Source of the DNA: Cryptomeria japonica
Lineage: Eukaryota; Streptophyta; Pinopsida; Cupressales; Cupressaceae
Assembly (NCBI RefSeq): GCF_030272615.1
Contig: NC_081413.1
Location: 162,967,080 to 163,031,079, forward strand
DNA length: 64,000 bases
Direction of reading: 5' to 3'
Shown: positions 1 through 11,165 of the stretch, one piece after another
How the letters are laid out: every line of letters begins with the position of its first letter
Numbering within the stretch: the stretch's first letter is position 1
Position numbers and translations under genes: made by a program
The notes under the pieces: model-generated
Seen by the model: the letters and a program-made list of their open reading frames with translations, nothing else
Told to the model about the DNA's origin: nothing
Database searches by the model: none

Positions 1-32
1 TGAGGGATTGATGAGACTCGATAACAAAATAT

Positions 33-37
33 ACCTG
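33..37. repeat. Left target-site duplication of element 1 (ACCTG)
   Basis: The five bases before the left LTR are identical to 7818-7822 after the right LTR. A perfect 5-bp duplication is typical of Ty3 integrase insertion and shows the element is not a recombinant of two copies. Confidence 0.92.
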
Positions 38-1213
38 TGTAGCATCCTAAAATTGTGACACTTGCAATTTTGACTGCATTTCGGTCTTCACGATGGCGAC
101 GCAACATGAAACCTGAATGGAGACCCCGAAATTTGTCCACGACACCAAAAAACTACATTTTCAAGCACCCTGGTCTGAACCTCCTTTGCACCCTGTTGTC
201 CCGGGAGGTGGGACCAGAGCGCCCAGCGCCCTAGTCCCTGGCCCTATTTTGGGCCCGGTCTCTTATGGGACTTCAGGTCTTTTTGTTTGCAAATTGGAAA
301 TAATATTTCCTAGTCGGCCTAAGGTCAGGAAAATTAGTCTTTTAACCCTAATTGGTAAGTATATAAACTACATTTTCCCCTCCCATTTGGGTAAGAAGGT
401 CATATGTGTGCAAGCATGGAAACTATACTCAAGCATTCAAGCATTCAAGCATTCCTTCAAGCAAGTCTCCATTCAAGGCTAAGTGTTGCATTCAAGACAA
501 GGATTCAACCATTGAAGAGGAGATCACCTACAACATACAACATACAACATCTATACCTTCGCACATAAGGATACAAACATCCTTACAACAAGGTATTGGT
601 ACTTGTTTTACATTACAGACATTTACATTTACAGCATTGCTCATTTCTTGGTTAATTCCAAAACCGGGGTTTGACCTAAAGGCAAACCCCTAATCCCTAA
701 CCCCCCAATCGTCTTCGCTTTTCTGTGTGTAGGTTGCAGGTACACAGCTAAAATTGAAGATCTGGAATCCTTGTGCAAAGACGAACAGATCCCCCTTCGT
801 TTCGCGGATTTTTCGGAGGACCGTGGCGCTCGGGCGCCATCGTCCCGGCAACTTTCTCTCAAATTTGTAGGACAGTGCCGTATTGACATTTTACTGCTAA
901 TTCCAGGTCCGCAGCTTCATACTGTATTCCTATCTCAGTTTATAAGCGAACCTTTCTCACTTTCTATGCATGCCTAGCTTAATTCTTCTATGCACATTCT
1001 TTACAAAAGAGGGTAGCCTTGCTGTCATAACCCTTGAAACTCATTTAGCATCCAATCTTGCATTGCGTGGGATTGGATCTTGTGGGTTTCAACCCCTCTT
1101 TTGAATGTAAAGTCTCCCAAGTGAAAACCATCAACCCTAGCAACCTCCCTTCTCTCTCCTTGGGGTTGGAAGAGGGGAGAGCAACTAGGGTTCGACCGAT
1201 TTTCCGCTTTACA
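38..1213 (+). repeat. 5' LTR of element 1
   Basis: This 1176-bp repeat matches 6580-7817 along its whole length with scattered, mostly transition differences. It starts TG and ends CA. It contains one GC-rich palindromic unit (about 212-242), a run of ATTCAAGC-type short repeats around 430-480, and near 781-910 the first copy of a module that recurs twice in the leader. As the 5' LTR it should carry the promoter; the exact start site cannot be read from sequence alone. Confidence 0.95.
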
Positions 1214-1216
1214 TTT

Positions 1217-1234
1217 TGGTGAACCCGACGTGAA
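1217..1234 (+). other. Primer-binding site of element 1
   Basis: Three bases after the LTR end the sequence reads TGGTGAACCCGACGTGAA. The leading TGG would pair with the CCA tail of a tRNA, as in plant LTR elements. It is not the initiator-Met type seen in the copia elements of this window, and I cannot name the tRNA with confidence. Confidence 0.75.
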
Positions 1235-2394
1235 CATCCTTTCTGATTATTCATGGTTCAATCTGAAAATTGGATTCCTTGATTACATTTCCATGTTTGA
1301 TCTTTTGCAAATTTTAGAGGTTAATTGCATAAAAACCCTAAATTTTCTTTTTAGTAATTAAGCTTGTGAAATGTCTAAATGTTAATGCTTGTTTCAGATC
1401 TACCCTTCTATTACAAATTATCAATTCATATTTGTGCTTTAATTTTGAAAATTAAGTGGTTAAGTGTTAAAACCCTAATTTTTAAAACCCTCTTGATTCA
1501 ACCTTTGTCCGACAATTTCACTGATCAAAACATCTCCAAATCAGCTGTAACTTTGGATTCCGCAATAAAATCACAATATCTTTCATCCCTGAAAATTTGG
1601 AAAAAAATTACGAGGACCGTGTGCACTCCGAGCGCCATCGTCCCCGACATTTTTTTCAAAATTTTGGGAGCTAGATCTTACTGTATTTTCCTGCTAAAAT
1701 CCAGAATTTTGGTTGATTTTATCAAATCTAACACTTTCAAAATTAAAGTCAAAGTTGGTCTAGGGATTGCTTGGATTAACGCTTCTAATCATTCAAAAAT
1801 CATTGAAATTGAAATTTTGTGTCAAAATTGTGTTCTTACTGTCCTAAATCTGAAAAGTGTGTTTGCATTCATTAAAAATTTCAGTGCTTTATTCAAATTC
1901 TTGCAATTTGTGACTTTTGAAATTAAGTGCTTAATTACAACAACTTTAATTTCCGCTTTCAAAATTGAATTTTGCGTGAAATTGAGTCAACTTTTGAATT
2001 TCAAAACTTGCATTGCTTTTGGTATTCCCTCTAAAATCATAAAATTCAAAATTTCAGTTTCCCTCTCTTTTTCAAAATTCAAATTTTTGCATTTTTCGAC
2101 AATCTTGGTAGGGTTCAATTTCGAGATTGCAACTTTAATTTGGCCTATCTACAGATCGTAAAATCACTCAATTTTTTCAGATTAGCTCTAAAATCATCAT
2201 AACTTTCATCCCTGCAAATTTCAAAAAAAGTTGCAAGGACCGTGTGCACTCCGAAGCGCCATGGTCCCGGACATTTTTTCTGAAATTTCAGGAGACTGTC
2301 GTGATTGCATTTAACAGCTTAAATCTAGAAGATTGGCTGATTTTACTGAAAATTGCTACCTCTAAATTCAAAATTTTCTCTCCCTCTCTAGTGC
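1235..2394 (+). other. Untranslated leader of element 1 with duplicated module
   Basis: This 1.16-kb AT-rich stretch lies between the primer-binding site and gag. It holds two diverged copies of a roughly 130-bp module (about 1577-1700 and 2198-2335) whose core is a GC-rich imperfect palindrome beginning GGACCGTG and ending near CGTCCC or GGTCCC. A third copy lies in each LTR (about 781-910). A 260-codon reading frame (1379-2161) is of low-complexity F/I/K/L/S composition and is not regarded as a gene. The leader probably contains RNA packaging and dimerisation signals, but this is inference. Confidence 0.7.
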
Positions 2395-4281
2395 ATGAGT
2401 TTTACAACAATAAGCCCTACTTACACTATTCCCGTTAGACGAAGCCGTAGAATTAAGTCTTTCCGAGGTTTAACTACTGAGGAGATGGAACCTAATTTGA
2501 ATAGTCTTTTTAACGAGGACATGGGTAATTCCTCTAATCCTCCTAATGATGAAGAAGTTCTCCATGAGGTTTCTGAAGAACAACTTTCGAAATTGGATAA
2601 CCAATTTGATGATTTTTGACAATGGATGTCTCAAGAATACCCAGATAGTCAAGCTCTTCCTTTAATTGAGGGTCTAAAACGTATGCTCCAAAGTGATAAG
2701 AATGGAATTGATATTTTGCGTGGTATTGCACACATTGTGGATTCGAATGTGATGCCTATGAAGAGTTGTGCTGAAAATTTGGGTTATACACAACCTCCTA
2801 CTCAAGTCAATCATTCTATTCCTTTGACGACTTCTATTGCTAGCATACCTACCTTTACATCAAACATAATGGCTACTTCTACACAAGACATTCCTCTTGT
2901 GATCACCAGTCATGGGGGCAATCCTTCTTCTTCAATTAACCCTCTTCCTTCATTCAATCCGATTTCTTCATTCACTCCTTCAATGAGTGTCCCTATTATA
3001 TCTCCACAAATGAACATGACGCAAGGGGGAAACTCGTTTAATCTTTCCATTCCTCCTTGTAGTGTTCCTCCTGTCCAATCATCTCCTATGACTAACTATC
3101 ATAGAGTCCCACCACCTTACTCTTTACCTTCTTTTAATAACATAACACCTCCATCTCAATCTAACACATCTAATATGAACTCTTCGACTGAAGTGACCAT
3201 TAACAATCTTGCACAAACTGTCTCTTCTTTACAGCAACAAATTGCCTCTATGAATCAATCTAAGTTTAGTGTGGCCACATTTGACATTGCGAGCCCACTT
3301 TCTCTTGACATTGTTCAAGCTATCCCCCCTAAACATGTTGAAATTCCACATTTGGAGCTTTATAATGGTAAAGGTGATCCTCTAACACATGTTAAGACTT
3401 TTCAAACAATATGTACTGATTTTGCTTATGACCAAAGGTTGCTTGCAAAACTGTTTACTAGAACATTAAGAGACAAAGCCCTACAATGGTATTGCTCGTT
3501 GCCTTCCTATTCTATTACTTCTTTCGAACAACTTGCAAATGCTTTCATTCAACAATTTCAAAACAATATAAGTCCTAAAGTTACTTTGATTGATTTAATG
3601 CATTGTAAACAAGGTGTTAAAGAGAAAGTGACTGATTTCATTGGTAGATATAAGCATTTGTATGCTCAAATTTCTTTTCCAGTGCCTGACAATGATATTC
3701 AAAGAATCTTTATTTCTAATTTACAAAAAGATATTCGAGACAAACTTCTGTTTTCTGAGTTTACTTCTTTCCAACAGTTGTGTGCAACTCTTCACAATTA
3801 TCAACTGACTGTGAGTCAAATGGAACAATCACATCCTATGGCTCCGAGTGATAAGGGTGATAGCAGTCAACAACCATTTGGGAAGTTTAAACCGAACAGA
3901 GATTCCATCAAATTCAATGAAAACATCATCAACAACAATGTGAATGCAGCATCAGGTGTGCCTCCTATTTCTAAATTTTTCAAGAAAGAAAGAAAGTATA
4001 CTCCTTTGAATGAATCATTGCATAGTATTATGAATAAGTTATTGGAACAAAATGTGCTTACTCTTCCTCCTATAAGGCAAATTGATCCTGCAAAGATTAC
4101 TTCACCTTATTTTGATAACAAATCTTTTTGTCAATTTCATCGTCAGCCTGGGCATGATACTGAAAAATGTTTTTCTTTAAAGGGTAAAATTCAAGATTTG
4201 ATTGATAATAATACTATTTCTGTTTCTGGAGTGAATGATAAAGGCAATACATCTGTAGCTCCTCCTAACCAAAATCTTTAG
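2395..4281 (+). pseudogene. gag: Gag polyprotein of element 1 (one internal stop)
   Basis: The frame opens with ATG at 2395, has an in-frame TGA at 2617-2619 and continues to TAG at 4279-4281. The first part is acidic; then a long S/P/T/N-rich linker (about residues 130-280) leads to the retrotransposon gag core with the motif PLTHVKTFQTICTDFAYDQ and a WYCSLP segment at about 3360-3560. Near the end a zinc-binding remnant CQFHRQPGHDTEKC is typical of plant Ty3 gag, where one ligand spacing differs from the classical CCHC knuckle. Gag forms the cytoplasmic particle that packages the RNA. The internal TGA could derive from CGA by C-to-T change. Start choice rests on the first ATG upstream of the conserved region in this frame. 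Confidence 0.88.
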
Positions 4282-5256
4282 ATTTTTACTGATCCATTAC
4301 CTTCTCATACCTCTAATGCGATTGAGACTAATGATTCCTCTCTCTCATCTGATGGTCTTGTGTCTATGACTCCGAATGTGATTAACTTTGTAGAGCAGCA
4401 AGAAAACCCTAAAGAACCTTCCATCACATTTGATTCCAGTGAAACCATTAGGGCACCTGATGGTCCTTTATACATAGTTGCAAAAGTCAAGAATACACCT
4501 TGCCATGGAGTGCTTATTGATCCTTCGTGCATGGTTAATGTTATTACTGAAGAATTTCTTTTTACTTTGCAATTGAATCAAGTGATATATGACAAAATAG
4601 ATGTGATTGTGAAACTATTTGATGCATTTTCTTCTCCTGCAATTGGTTCTATTACATTGCCTATTGAGGTCCATAACAAATCCCTTGATGTGAACTTTGC
4701 TATTATTCCATCTTCCGAACAATTTCATGTGAAGCTTGGATATCCTTGGCTATCTTCCATGAAAGCTATTGCTTCTCCTATTCATAAGTGTTTGAAATTT
4801 CCCCATAATGGTGAAATTGTTACTGTCAATCATAGTCTCTTTAAACCAGCTGAAAGAACTTCTAGCGTTCCTATTGATTACTTTTGGCCTAAACAATTCC
4901 AATCCCTTCCTCCGCGAAGTGATCATCTTTTCAAATCTTATCAAAAATGGAAAACAGTTATGATCCTATCTCTAAGTGAACCTAGAACACCCAAACTTGA
5001 TATTCCTATCGTTCTTGAGAAGGAAGTTCTTCCTTTGAAAGATAAAACTAATGTCTTTCCTCAAGAAGATTCCCAACCCATCCCTATGGATGTGACTATG
5101 TCTATGCCTAATAAACTTTCTAAGAGTAGACCTATACCTCCTCGTCATGATGGACTTGGTCTTCTCCCTAAACCAAATATTCCTCCTTTGTATGGAGCAG
5201 TCCCTCCTCCTTCTTTTTATAGAGAGAAGAGACCTTCTTCTTCTCCTATTATCTAG
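4282..5256 (+). pseudogene. Retropepsin-like protease domain of element 1
   Basis: The gag frame continues past the TAG at 4279 into an aspartic-protease-like region. The active-site block reads VLIDPSCMVNVI, where related plant elements have D-G-G or D-S/T-G, so the catalytic loop is altered. Downstream KLGYPWLSSMKA and HKCLKFPHNGEIV match the conserved end of Ty3 proteases in the Tat group. A proline-rich tail with LPKPNIPPLYGAVPPPSFY follows and ends at TAG 5254-5256. The protease would process gag; with DPS instead of DGG activity is doubtful. The same-frame arrangement argues for a single gag-pro polyprotein. Confidence 0.8.
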
Positions 5257-5838
5257 CCTAAGAGACCACAACCTAAACACCCAAGTGATAAGGATGAGAA
5301 CATTCCTCCTCCTCAATCTTCTTCACTTCCTACTAAGACTAGACAAAATCGTTCTGCACGTGAACGCCGACGAAAGCGTCGTCTTAGAGCTCAAGTAGCT
5401 ATTGCTCAAACTTTGCAATCCCCAAAAACACCTTCAACAAGCATTATTCCATTTTCTCCTTAACCGACGATTGAGCCGAAATCTCCTAAACATAAGATGC
5501 ATGATGGTCTTGATCCTGTGCGAGTTAAAGATCCTATTTTTATAAATCTTGATGATGATATAGATGAAAATGTTATTCATGATGAAAATGCTATTTCTCT
5601 TGCTTCTGATAGTGAATATAAACTTGTTGATATTGATAACCATTTATCTAATGAATTTTCTAAAGCACTTATCCTAGCTCCTAGACAAGAACAACGTGGC
5701 TTGGAACATGAACATAGCCCTTGTTTGGATCTTGTGATAGCTCCATCTGCTGTGTTGGATGTTCCTCCTCTAGCGTGCTCCCTGCCTTCCCGAAACATTG
5801 ATCAGCAAGATCGGGGGGTAGATGACGTGCTAGACTAG
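5257..5838 (+). pseudogene. C-terminal basic/acidic tail of the element 1 polyprotein
   Basis: The same frame continues after the TAG at 5254 to TAA 5461-5463 and then to a TAG at 5836-5838. The first part contains an arginine-rich stretch RERRRKRRLRAQ that looks like an RNA-binding or nuclear-localisation segment. The second part is acidic (INLDDDIDENV) and then has no known domain. It occupies the place where reverse transcriptase would begin in an autonomous element. I recognise no family. It may be a leftover linker or an added function. Confidence 0.55.
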
Positions 5839-6564
5839 TTACATTAGCATAGCAGATTCTCTCCTCCTCTCTTTTGTTACTTCTTCTATGTGTTATTCTC
5901 ATTGTTCTATTTGTTGTCCTTAGTGTTGTCTACTTGAGGACGATGCAAAGCATTGAGATCTCTTTTGGTCTCTCTCATGTTGACTCAAAAGACACATGTG
6001 TTCCCTTCTTCTAGGTGACCTTCCTTGATTGGGGAATGAAGAACAATTATGTATACATACATATGATATATATACATGAATTATCATACAGCATACTGAC
6101 CCCGAGGAAAGTGAAGTCACCTCGTGCTTTGTGTTTTGTGTCTATTATCCTTGGGCTTATCTCACACTTGGGGGCTAAATCCTTGTGATAACGTGCTCCT
6201 TTCTCATTTCTTATATGTATCACTACCTTAAAGCAATCACCCCCGGTGAGGCATGTGCGATCGCTTTAACGTAGGGGGGCATACATCCCGTTCATATCTT
6301 TTCAAGATACTTGAAAATTTCTTGGCAAATTTAACCTTGCCTTGAAAATTTTTGATATCTTTCTTGCATGACTCATAGTGAGGGAACCTTGCTACTGACA
6401 GTCATGGTTCTCCCTCGTGATCTTCCCTTTTACTTTGTCAATCGAAGACGTAAGATCCTTAGTCCACTGGGGGCTTGGTGTATCTTGCCTCCTTGACGTG
6501 GTGAAAGTCTTTCAATATTGTTTCCTTGTACTTTACTGGAAGTATGAGCATACATACTCCCGCT
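5839..6564 (+). other. 3' untranslated region of element 1 with PPT-like G tracts
   Basis: No coding signal is seen. G-rich tracts resembling the true polypurine tract occur at 6168-6180 (TTGGGGGCTAAAT), about 6271-6280 and about 6469-6476. The first shares GGGGGCTAAAT with the functional tract that abuts the LTR. Confidence 0.55.
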
Positions 6565-6579
6565 AAAGTGGGGGCTAAA
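6565..6579 (+). other. Polypurine tract of element 1
   Basis: AAAGTGGGGGCTAAA directly precedes the 3' LTR, the position where plus-strand DNA synthesis is primed. Nearly the same sequence precedes the minus-strand LTR ending at 28234. Confidence 0.8.
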
Positions 6580-7817
6580 TGTAGCGTCCTAAAATTGTGA
6601 CACTTGCAATTTCGACTGCATTTCGGTCTTCATGATGGCGATGCAACACGAAACCTGAATGGAGACCCCGAAATTTGTCCACGACACCAAAAAACTACAT
6701 TTTCAAGCACCCTGGCCTGAACCTCCTTTGCACCCTGTTGTCCCGAGAGGTGGGACCAGAGTGCCCAGCGCCCTGGTCCTTCAGGACCAGGGCGTCCAGC
6801 GCCCTGGTCCCCCAGGACCATGGCGCCTAGCGCCCTGGTCCCTGGCCCTATTTTGGGCCCGGTCTCCTATGGGACTTTGGGTCTTTTTGTTTGCAAATTG
6901 GAAATAATATTTCCTGGTCGGCCTAAGGTCAGGAAAATCAGTCTTTTAACCCTAATTGGCAAGTATATAAACTACATTTTCCCCTCCCATTTGGGTAAGA
7001 AGGTCATATGTGTGCAAGCGTGGAAACTATACTCAAGCATTCAAGCATTCAAGCATTCCTTCAAGCAAGTCTCCATTCAAGGCTAAGTGTTGCATTCAAG
7101 ACAAGGATTCAACCATTGAAGAGGAGATCACCTACAACATACAACATACAACATCTATACCTTCTCACATAAGGATACAAACATCCTTACAACAAGGTAT
7201 TGGTACTTGTTTTACATTACAGACATTTACATTTACAGCATTGCTCATTTCTTGGTTAATTCCAAAACCGGGGTTTGACCTAAAGGCAAACCCCTAATCC
7301 CTAACCCCCCAATCGTCTTCTCTTTTCTGTGTGTAGGTTGCAGGTACGCGGCTGAAATTGAAGATCTGGAATCCTTGTGCAGAGATGAATAGATCCCCCT
7401 TCGTTTCGCGGATTTTTCGGAGGACCGTGGCGCTCGGGCGCCATCGTCCCGGCAACTTTCGCTCAAATTTGCAGGACAGCGCCGTATCGACATTTTACTG
7501 CTAATTCCAGGTCCGTAGCTTCATACTGTATTCCTATCTCAGTTTATAAGCGAATCTTTCTCACTTTCTATGCATGCCTAGCTTAATTCTTCTATGCACA
7601 TTCTTTACAAAAGAGGGTAGCCTTGCTGTCATAACCCTTGAAACTCATTTAGCATCCAATCTTGCATTGCGTGGGATTGGATCTTGTGGGTTTCAACCCC
7701 TCTTTTGAATGTAAAGTCTCCCAAGTGAAAACCATCAACCCTAGCAACCTCCCTTCTCTCTCCTTGGAGTTGGAAGAGGGGAGAGCAACTAGGGTTCGAC
7801 TGATTTTCCGCTTTACA
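6580..7817 (+). repeat. 3' LTR of element 1
   Basis: This 1238-bp copy is 62 bp longer than the 5' LTR. The difference equals two extra units of a 31-bp GC-rich palindromic tandem at about 6752-6844. Otherwise the copies align almost without gaps and most differences are C/T or G/A, so the insertion looks fairly recent compared with its surroundings. By function it should provide the 3' end and polyadenylation of the genomic RNA. Confidence 0.95.
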
Positions 7818-7822
7818 ACCTG
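7818..7822. repeat. Right target-site duplication of element 1 (ACCTG)
   Basis: Matches 33-37 exactly. Joining 37 to 7823 restores the pre-insertion sequence of the host element. Confidence 0.92.
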
Positions 7823-10309
7823 ATACGATCACGATGACAAAGATGCTCAAGGATGATTGTTGAAGAACCAACTGATGGGATATGATCTTGAAAATACAAC
7901 CAACGTGCGCATATGAACAACAAAACAAGCCTATATACAAGGCACACCTATACATGACAAACTAGAAAACCTATATAGGACAAGACTGGCACTATGCACA
8001 AGTGGACCTAGATGGAAACAAATGACCAACACTATATATAAGACACTATTTACAATATGCACAAGAGCTATGGATGATGGATAAAGACCTAGGGACAAAC
8101 ATGATGTTGCCCCAGTCAAGATGAAAAGACATGATGCATTGATGATTGATGGGGTGTTGTTGATGTGAGAATGATATATCCTAACACAACACAAGGTTTG
8201 GGAAGGATGCATCTTGATGATGATGATTTGATTGCAATCAAGGCTTGCAACAAGGCTGGGACAATACCAAGAAGGTGATTGGATGATTTGATTTGGTGTT
8301 TATTTTTGGATAGCTAAAGGAGATGGATAGGATTTGCCTGTGATGGTGGATTGCAAGGAGAAGATGGACTGATTAGATGGATGACATTAAATTATGTGGG
8401 GGTATTCTAGAGCTAGATACCAATGACAAGGGATGTAAGGGGTGATATAATGATATGATGAGAAGGATTGAGAAATAGAGGATAAGATGAAAAGGCTTTG
8501 AAGATTGAAGCATTATGGATGTGGATAGGGGATGAAAGGATGAGGGGCGAAGGTATGAAGGTAGATGAGGATTGGAAGAGGATTAGCTTATGGATGAAGG
8601 GATGGAGGAACTGGGAGATAAGGATTGGTGGATGGATGGATTAGTGAACGGACAATGGGTGTGATAGGGTCTCCACAGACTATGTCACAAAGGGATAAGA
8701 TGCCCCTTTTAGGATATTTCATGTGTAACAAGGGACTAGTAGGGACATTATTGGAGGAATGATTAGATGATAAGAAGTTGAGAGAAGTGAATGGATGATA
8801 GGGTGATGTGTGGATAAGGACTATGAAGGTATGCGAAAGGATTATATGTATGGGATGAAGGATGGGTGGATAGGAAGGATAATGGAAGAAAAATTGTGAT
8901 GGGGAAATGGATGCCAAGAGGTGTCTGAAGGATGTATACATGATGGCCTTTTATTTTTATCAAGATCTAAAGGAGGATGGAGGAAGTGAAATGGATAGGA
9001 TATGTTGGGTATTGTAGGTAGATAAGATGGAGGAGGTGATGGCTAGGCGATTAGAAGAACATGCACCCAAGTGTGGAGAGCAAAAGGATGGAGGGGATTA
9101 CACACGATGCCTATTTGATAGGTTTTCATCATGGTACTTTTCCAAGGAGCCTGATTGATAATTTTTCACCATTGGATGAATTTTTCTCTTTACTTTTTTT
9201 TTTCTTTTTCTCTTTTTTTTATTTTTCTGAAATTTTTCAAAAAAAAGTCCTCTCAATTTTTTAATTATTGGGAGGAAATTCATGGATAGAAATGGATGAA
9301 GATAAATAGTTTTGGAGGAACAATGGGAAGATGGATGGAGGACTCAAGCTTCAAATTTCATATCAAGGTAAGAGGAGCCCATTTGGAGTAATCATTGGTT
9401 ATTGGTATGACTATATTAGGAATGAGTGGATTATGCAAAGGCTTGGATAAGATGGTTTTGATGGGAGATATATAGGGGATAAGAGATATGGTTGTGGAAA
9501 GTGTTTGGATGGAATGAGGGAAAGTGAATGTGATGGGGGGATGTTTTCAAGACCAACATTGGCACATGTTATTGGGGATGTGGGATGAGTGGAGGAAGAA
9601 TGAAGGGAGCATGTGGATATGATAGAGCAGTAATGATAGGTATCTTTGGGACATAGGGACCCAAAATAGATTTAGGAGATGGAGGGAAAAGGAGTTTATC
9701 TTGTAAACTAGCAACTTTGGATACCATTGGAGATTTTTCTTTTTGATGCATTGCTTCTTTTTTCTTTGGGATCCACATTGTTTTTTCTTTTGCTTTAGTG
9801 GGTCTTTTTGGCCTTTGGGATTTACAACATTATTTTATCAGATCTTTCTTTATTGGCACATATCTTTTTTAGTGGACATGGTCATATTTATACTGTTATG
9901 GATGTTTAGCATCATTCATTTGTGATTTGGCATCCAAACTACTACTAGTAGGCTTGGAAGGAGTGTCCAAAGGTTTAGTGGATGGAGAGAATATCGATGG
10001 ATTGATGGATCTAGGATGCTAGATGGGATGTGGGGATATGTTTCTTTGTTGATCCTGATCAGGAATTAAAGGAGTAGGATATTTATGATGGGTGATGGAG
10101 ATATTGGATCTATGCATGGAGGAATGAGCAAGGAAAGATGGAGGATGGGGTTTTGGAATATAACAACCCAAAATGGAGTTAGCATGTGGGGGATATATGC
10201 GATGGAGGACTTTGGGATATGGGGACCCAAAATGGATTTAAAGGATGAAGGAGGGACATGGATGGATACTTTGGCTCTATATGATGTAGGAGGGGGGGAT
10301 GGTGATAAA

Positions 10310-10825
10310 TTATTTGGAGGAATGATGGGGAGATGGTATAGTATATTTGTAAACACACTTGGATTTTGCATTATTTATACCAATAATTTTGGATGAAGTG
10401 CCTTGGGATTTATAACCAAGACCATGAGATCCTGGATGTGCTTTGACATGGATGGGCTCCAAAGTACCTTTCTCATGTAGGCCTAAGCCTTTACCTTGAT
10501 AGTTCATTTTTTTGAGCATTTTATCTAAAACAGGATACTTGTTTTCTGGGTAACAAGATGTGATTCCTTTTTCAAATGGAGAAGGATGGATGGTGAACAT
10601 GAGGTGTTCTTCTAATGCAAGTGAACCACCATGGATGAATGCAAGTGAACCAAGGGGATAGAGTGATGGTGATGGGATGGTTTGGATGGGAGGCAATAAA
10701 GGATCAAGAAGTGGAGTATATGGGACGAGAGGATCGTGACTTTTGATGAGGGGATGATAAGGGTTCTTGAGATGGAGGAGGTGGAATGGCAAGATCTTGA
10801 TTTGGATCAATAAATATGTCAACAT
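10310..10825 (-). pseudogene. G-patch domain remnant of a retroelement polyprotein
   Basis: The minus-strand frame contains LDKMLKKMNYQGKGLGLHEK followed by GTLEPIHV and HGLGYKSQG. The glycine spacing (GKGLG and HGLG) matches the G-patch, an RNA-helicase-binding module also found in plant Ty3 polyproteins near the protease. A second, independent G-patch occurs at 54607-54870 in the Tat element. The N-terminal half is proline- and histidine-rich without a known domain. The rest of the polyprotein is decayed. Confidence 0.65.
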
Positions 10826-11165
10826 TATCTAGAACAAGATATTGGCATGATCAGATTGGTGCATATGGTGATATGGAAGATAAATGGATAGACTCTTCAG
10901 ATAGAATGGATGGAAGGATTGGAGGTTCTTCAACTGGGGTAGATGGAGCATGGGGGAAATCACTGGCTAGGCAATATTATATCACATGCATTCATATTGG
11001 GGGTTTAATATCCCAAAAAATGAGCTCAATGTATTGCCTATTTGGTGAAAATAGGGGGTTTTTAATTTGGGTTGTGTATTGGTAGGGAGTGAAAAAAAAA
11101 TATTTTAGGGCAATATTTTTTGAAAATAGGGAGATTATTTAGTATGCCATGAACACATGTGATAT

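Larger units (their letters stand above)
38..7817 (+). mobile_element. Complete non-autonomous Ty3-like LTR retrotransposon (gag-protease only)
   Basis: Two long direct repeats starting TGTAGC and ending TTTACA bound this element, and the 5-bp duplication ACCTG lies immediately outside both ends (33-37 and 7818-7822), so both insertion boundaries are seen. A primer-binding site follows the left LTR and a G-rich polypurine tract precedes the right LTR. The interior codes for gag, a retropepsin-like domain and a charged tail in one reading frame broken by four stops. No reverse transcriptase, RNase H or integrase motif occurs between 5838 and the right LTR. Known non-autonomous plant elements of this kind keep gag and depend on enzymes of a relative. 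The LTR start resembles those of the Tat-type elements at 28234 (minus) and 48423 (plus), which are plausible helpers by inference. Confidence 0.93.

Noticed and set aside
1379-2161. A 260-codon ORF in the leader of element 1
   Set aside because: Composition is low-complexity F/I/K/L/S from AT-rich DNA, it has no domain, and it overlaps the duplicated palindromic module. It looks like chance open frame.
2617-4281. Programmed stop-codon readthrough between gag and protease
   Set aside because: There are four same-frame stops of different types, not one at a conserved junction, and each fits point decay. Readthrough at 4279 alone cannot be fully excluded without other copies.
5497-5838. Envelope-like protein after protease in element 1
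   Set aside because: It has no signal peptide or membrane segment and continues the gag-pro frame; it is described as a polyprotein tail.
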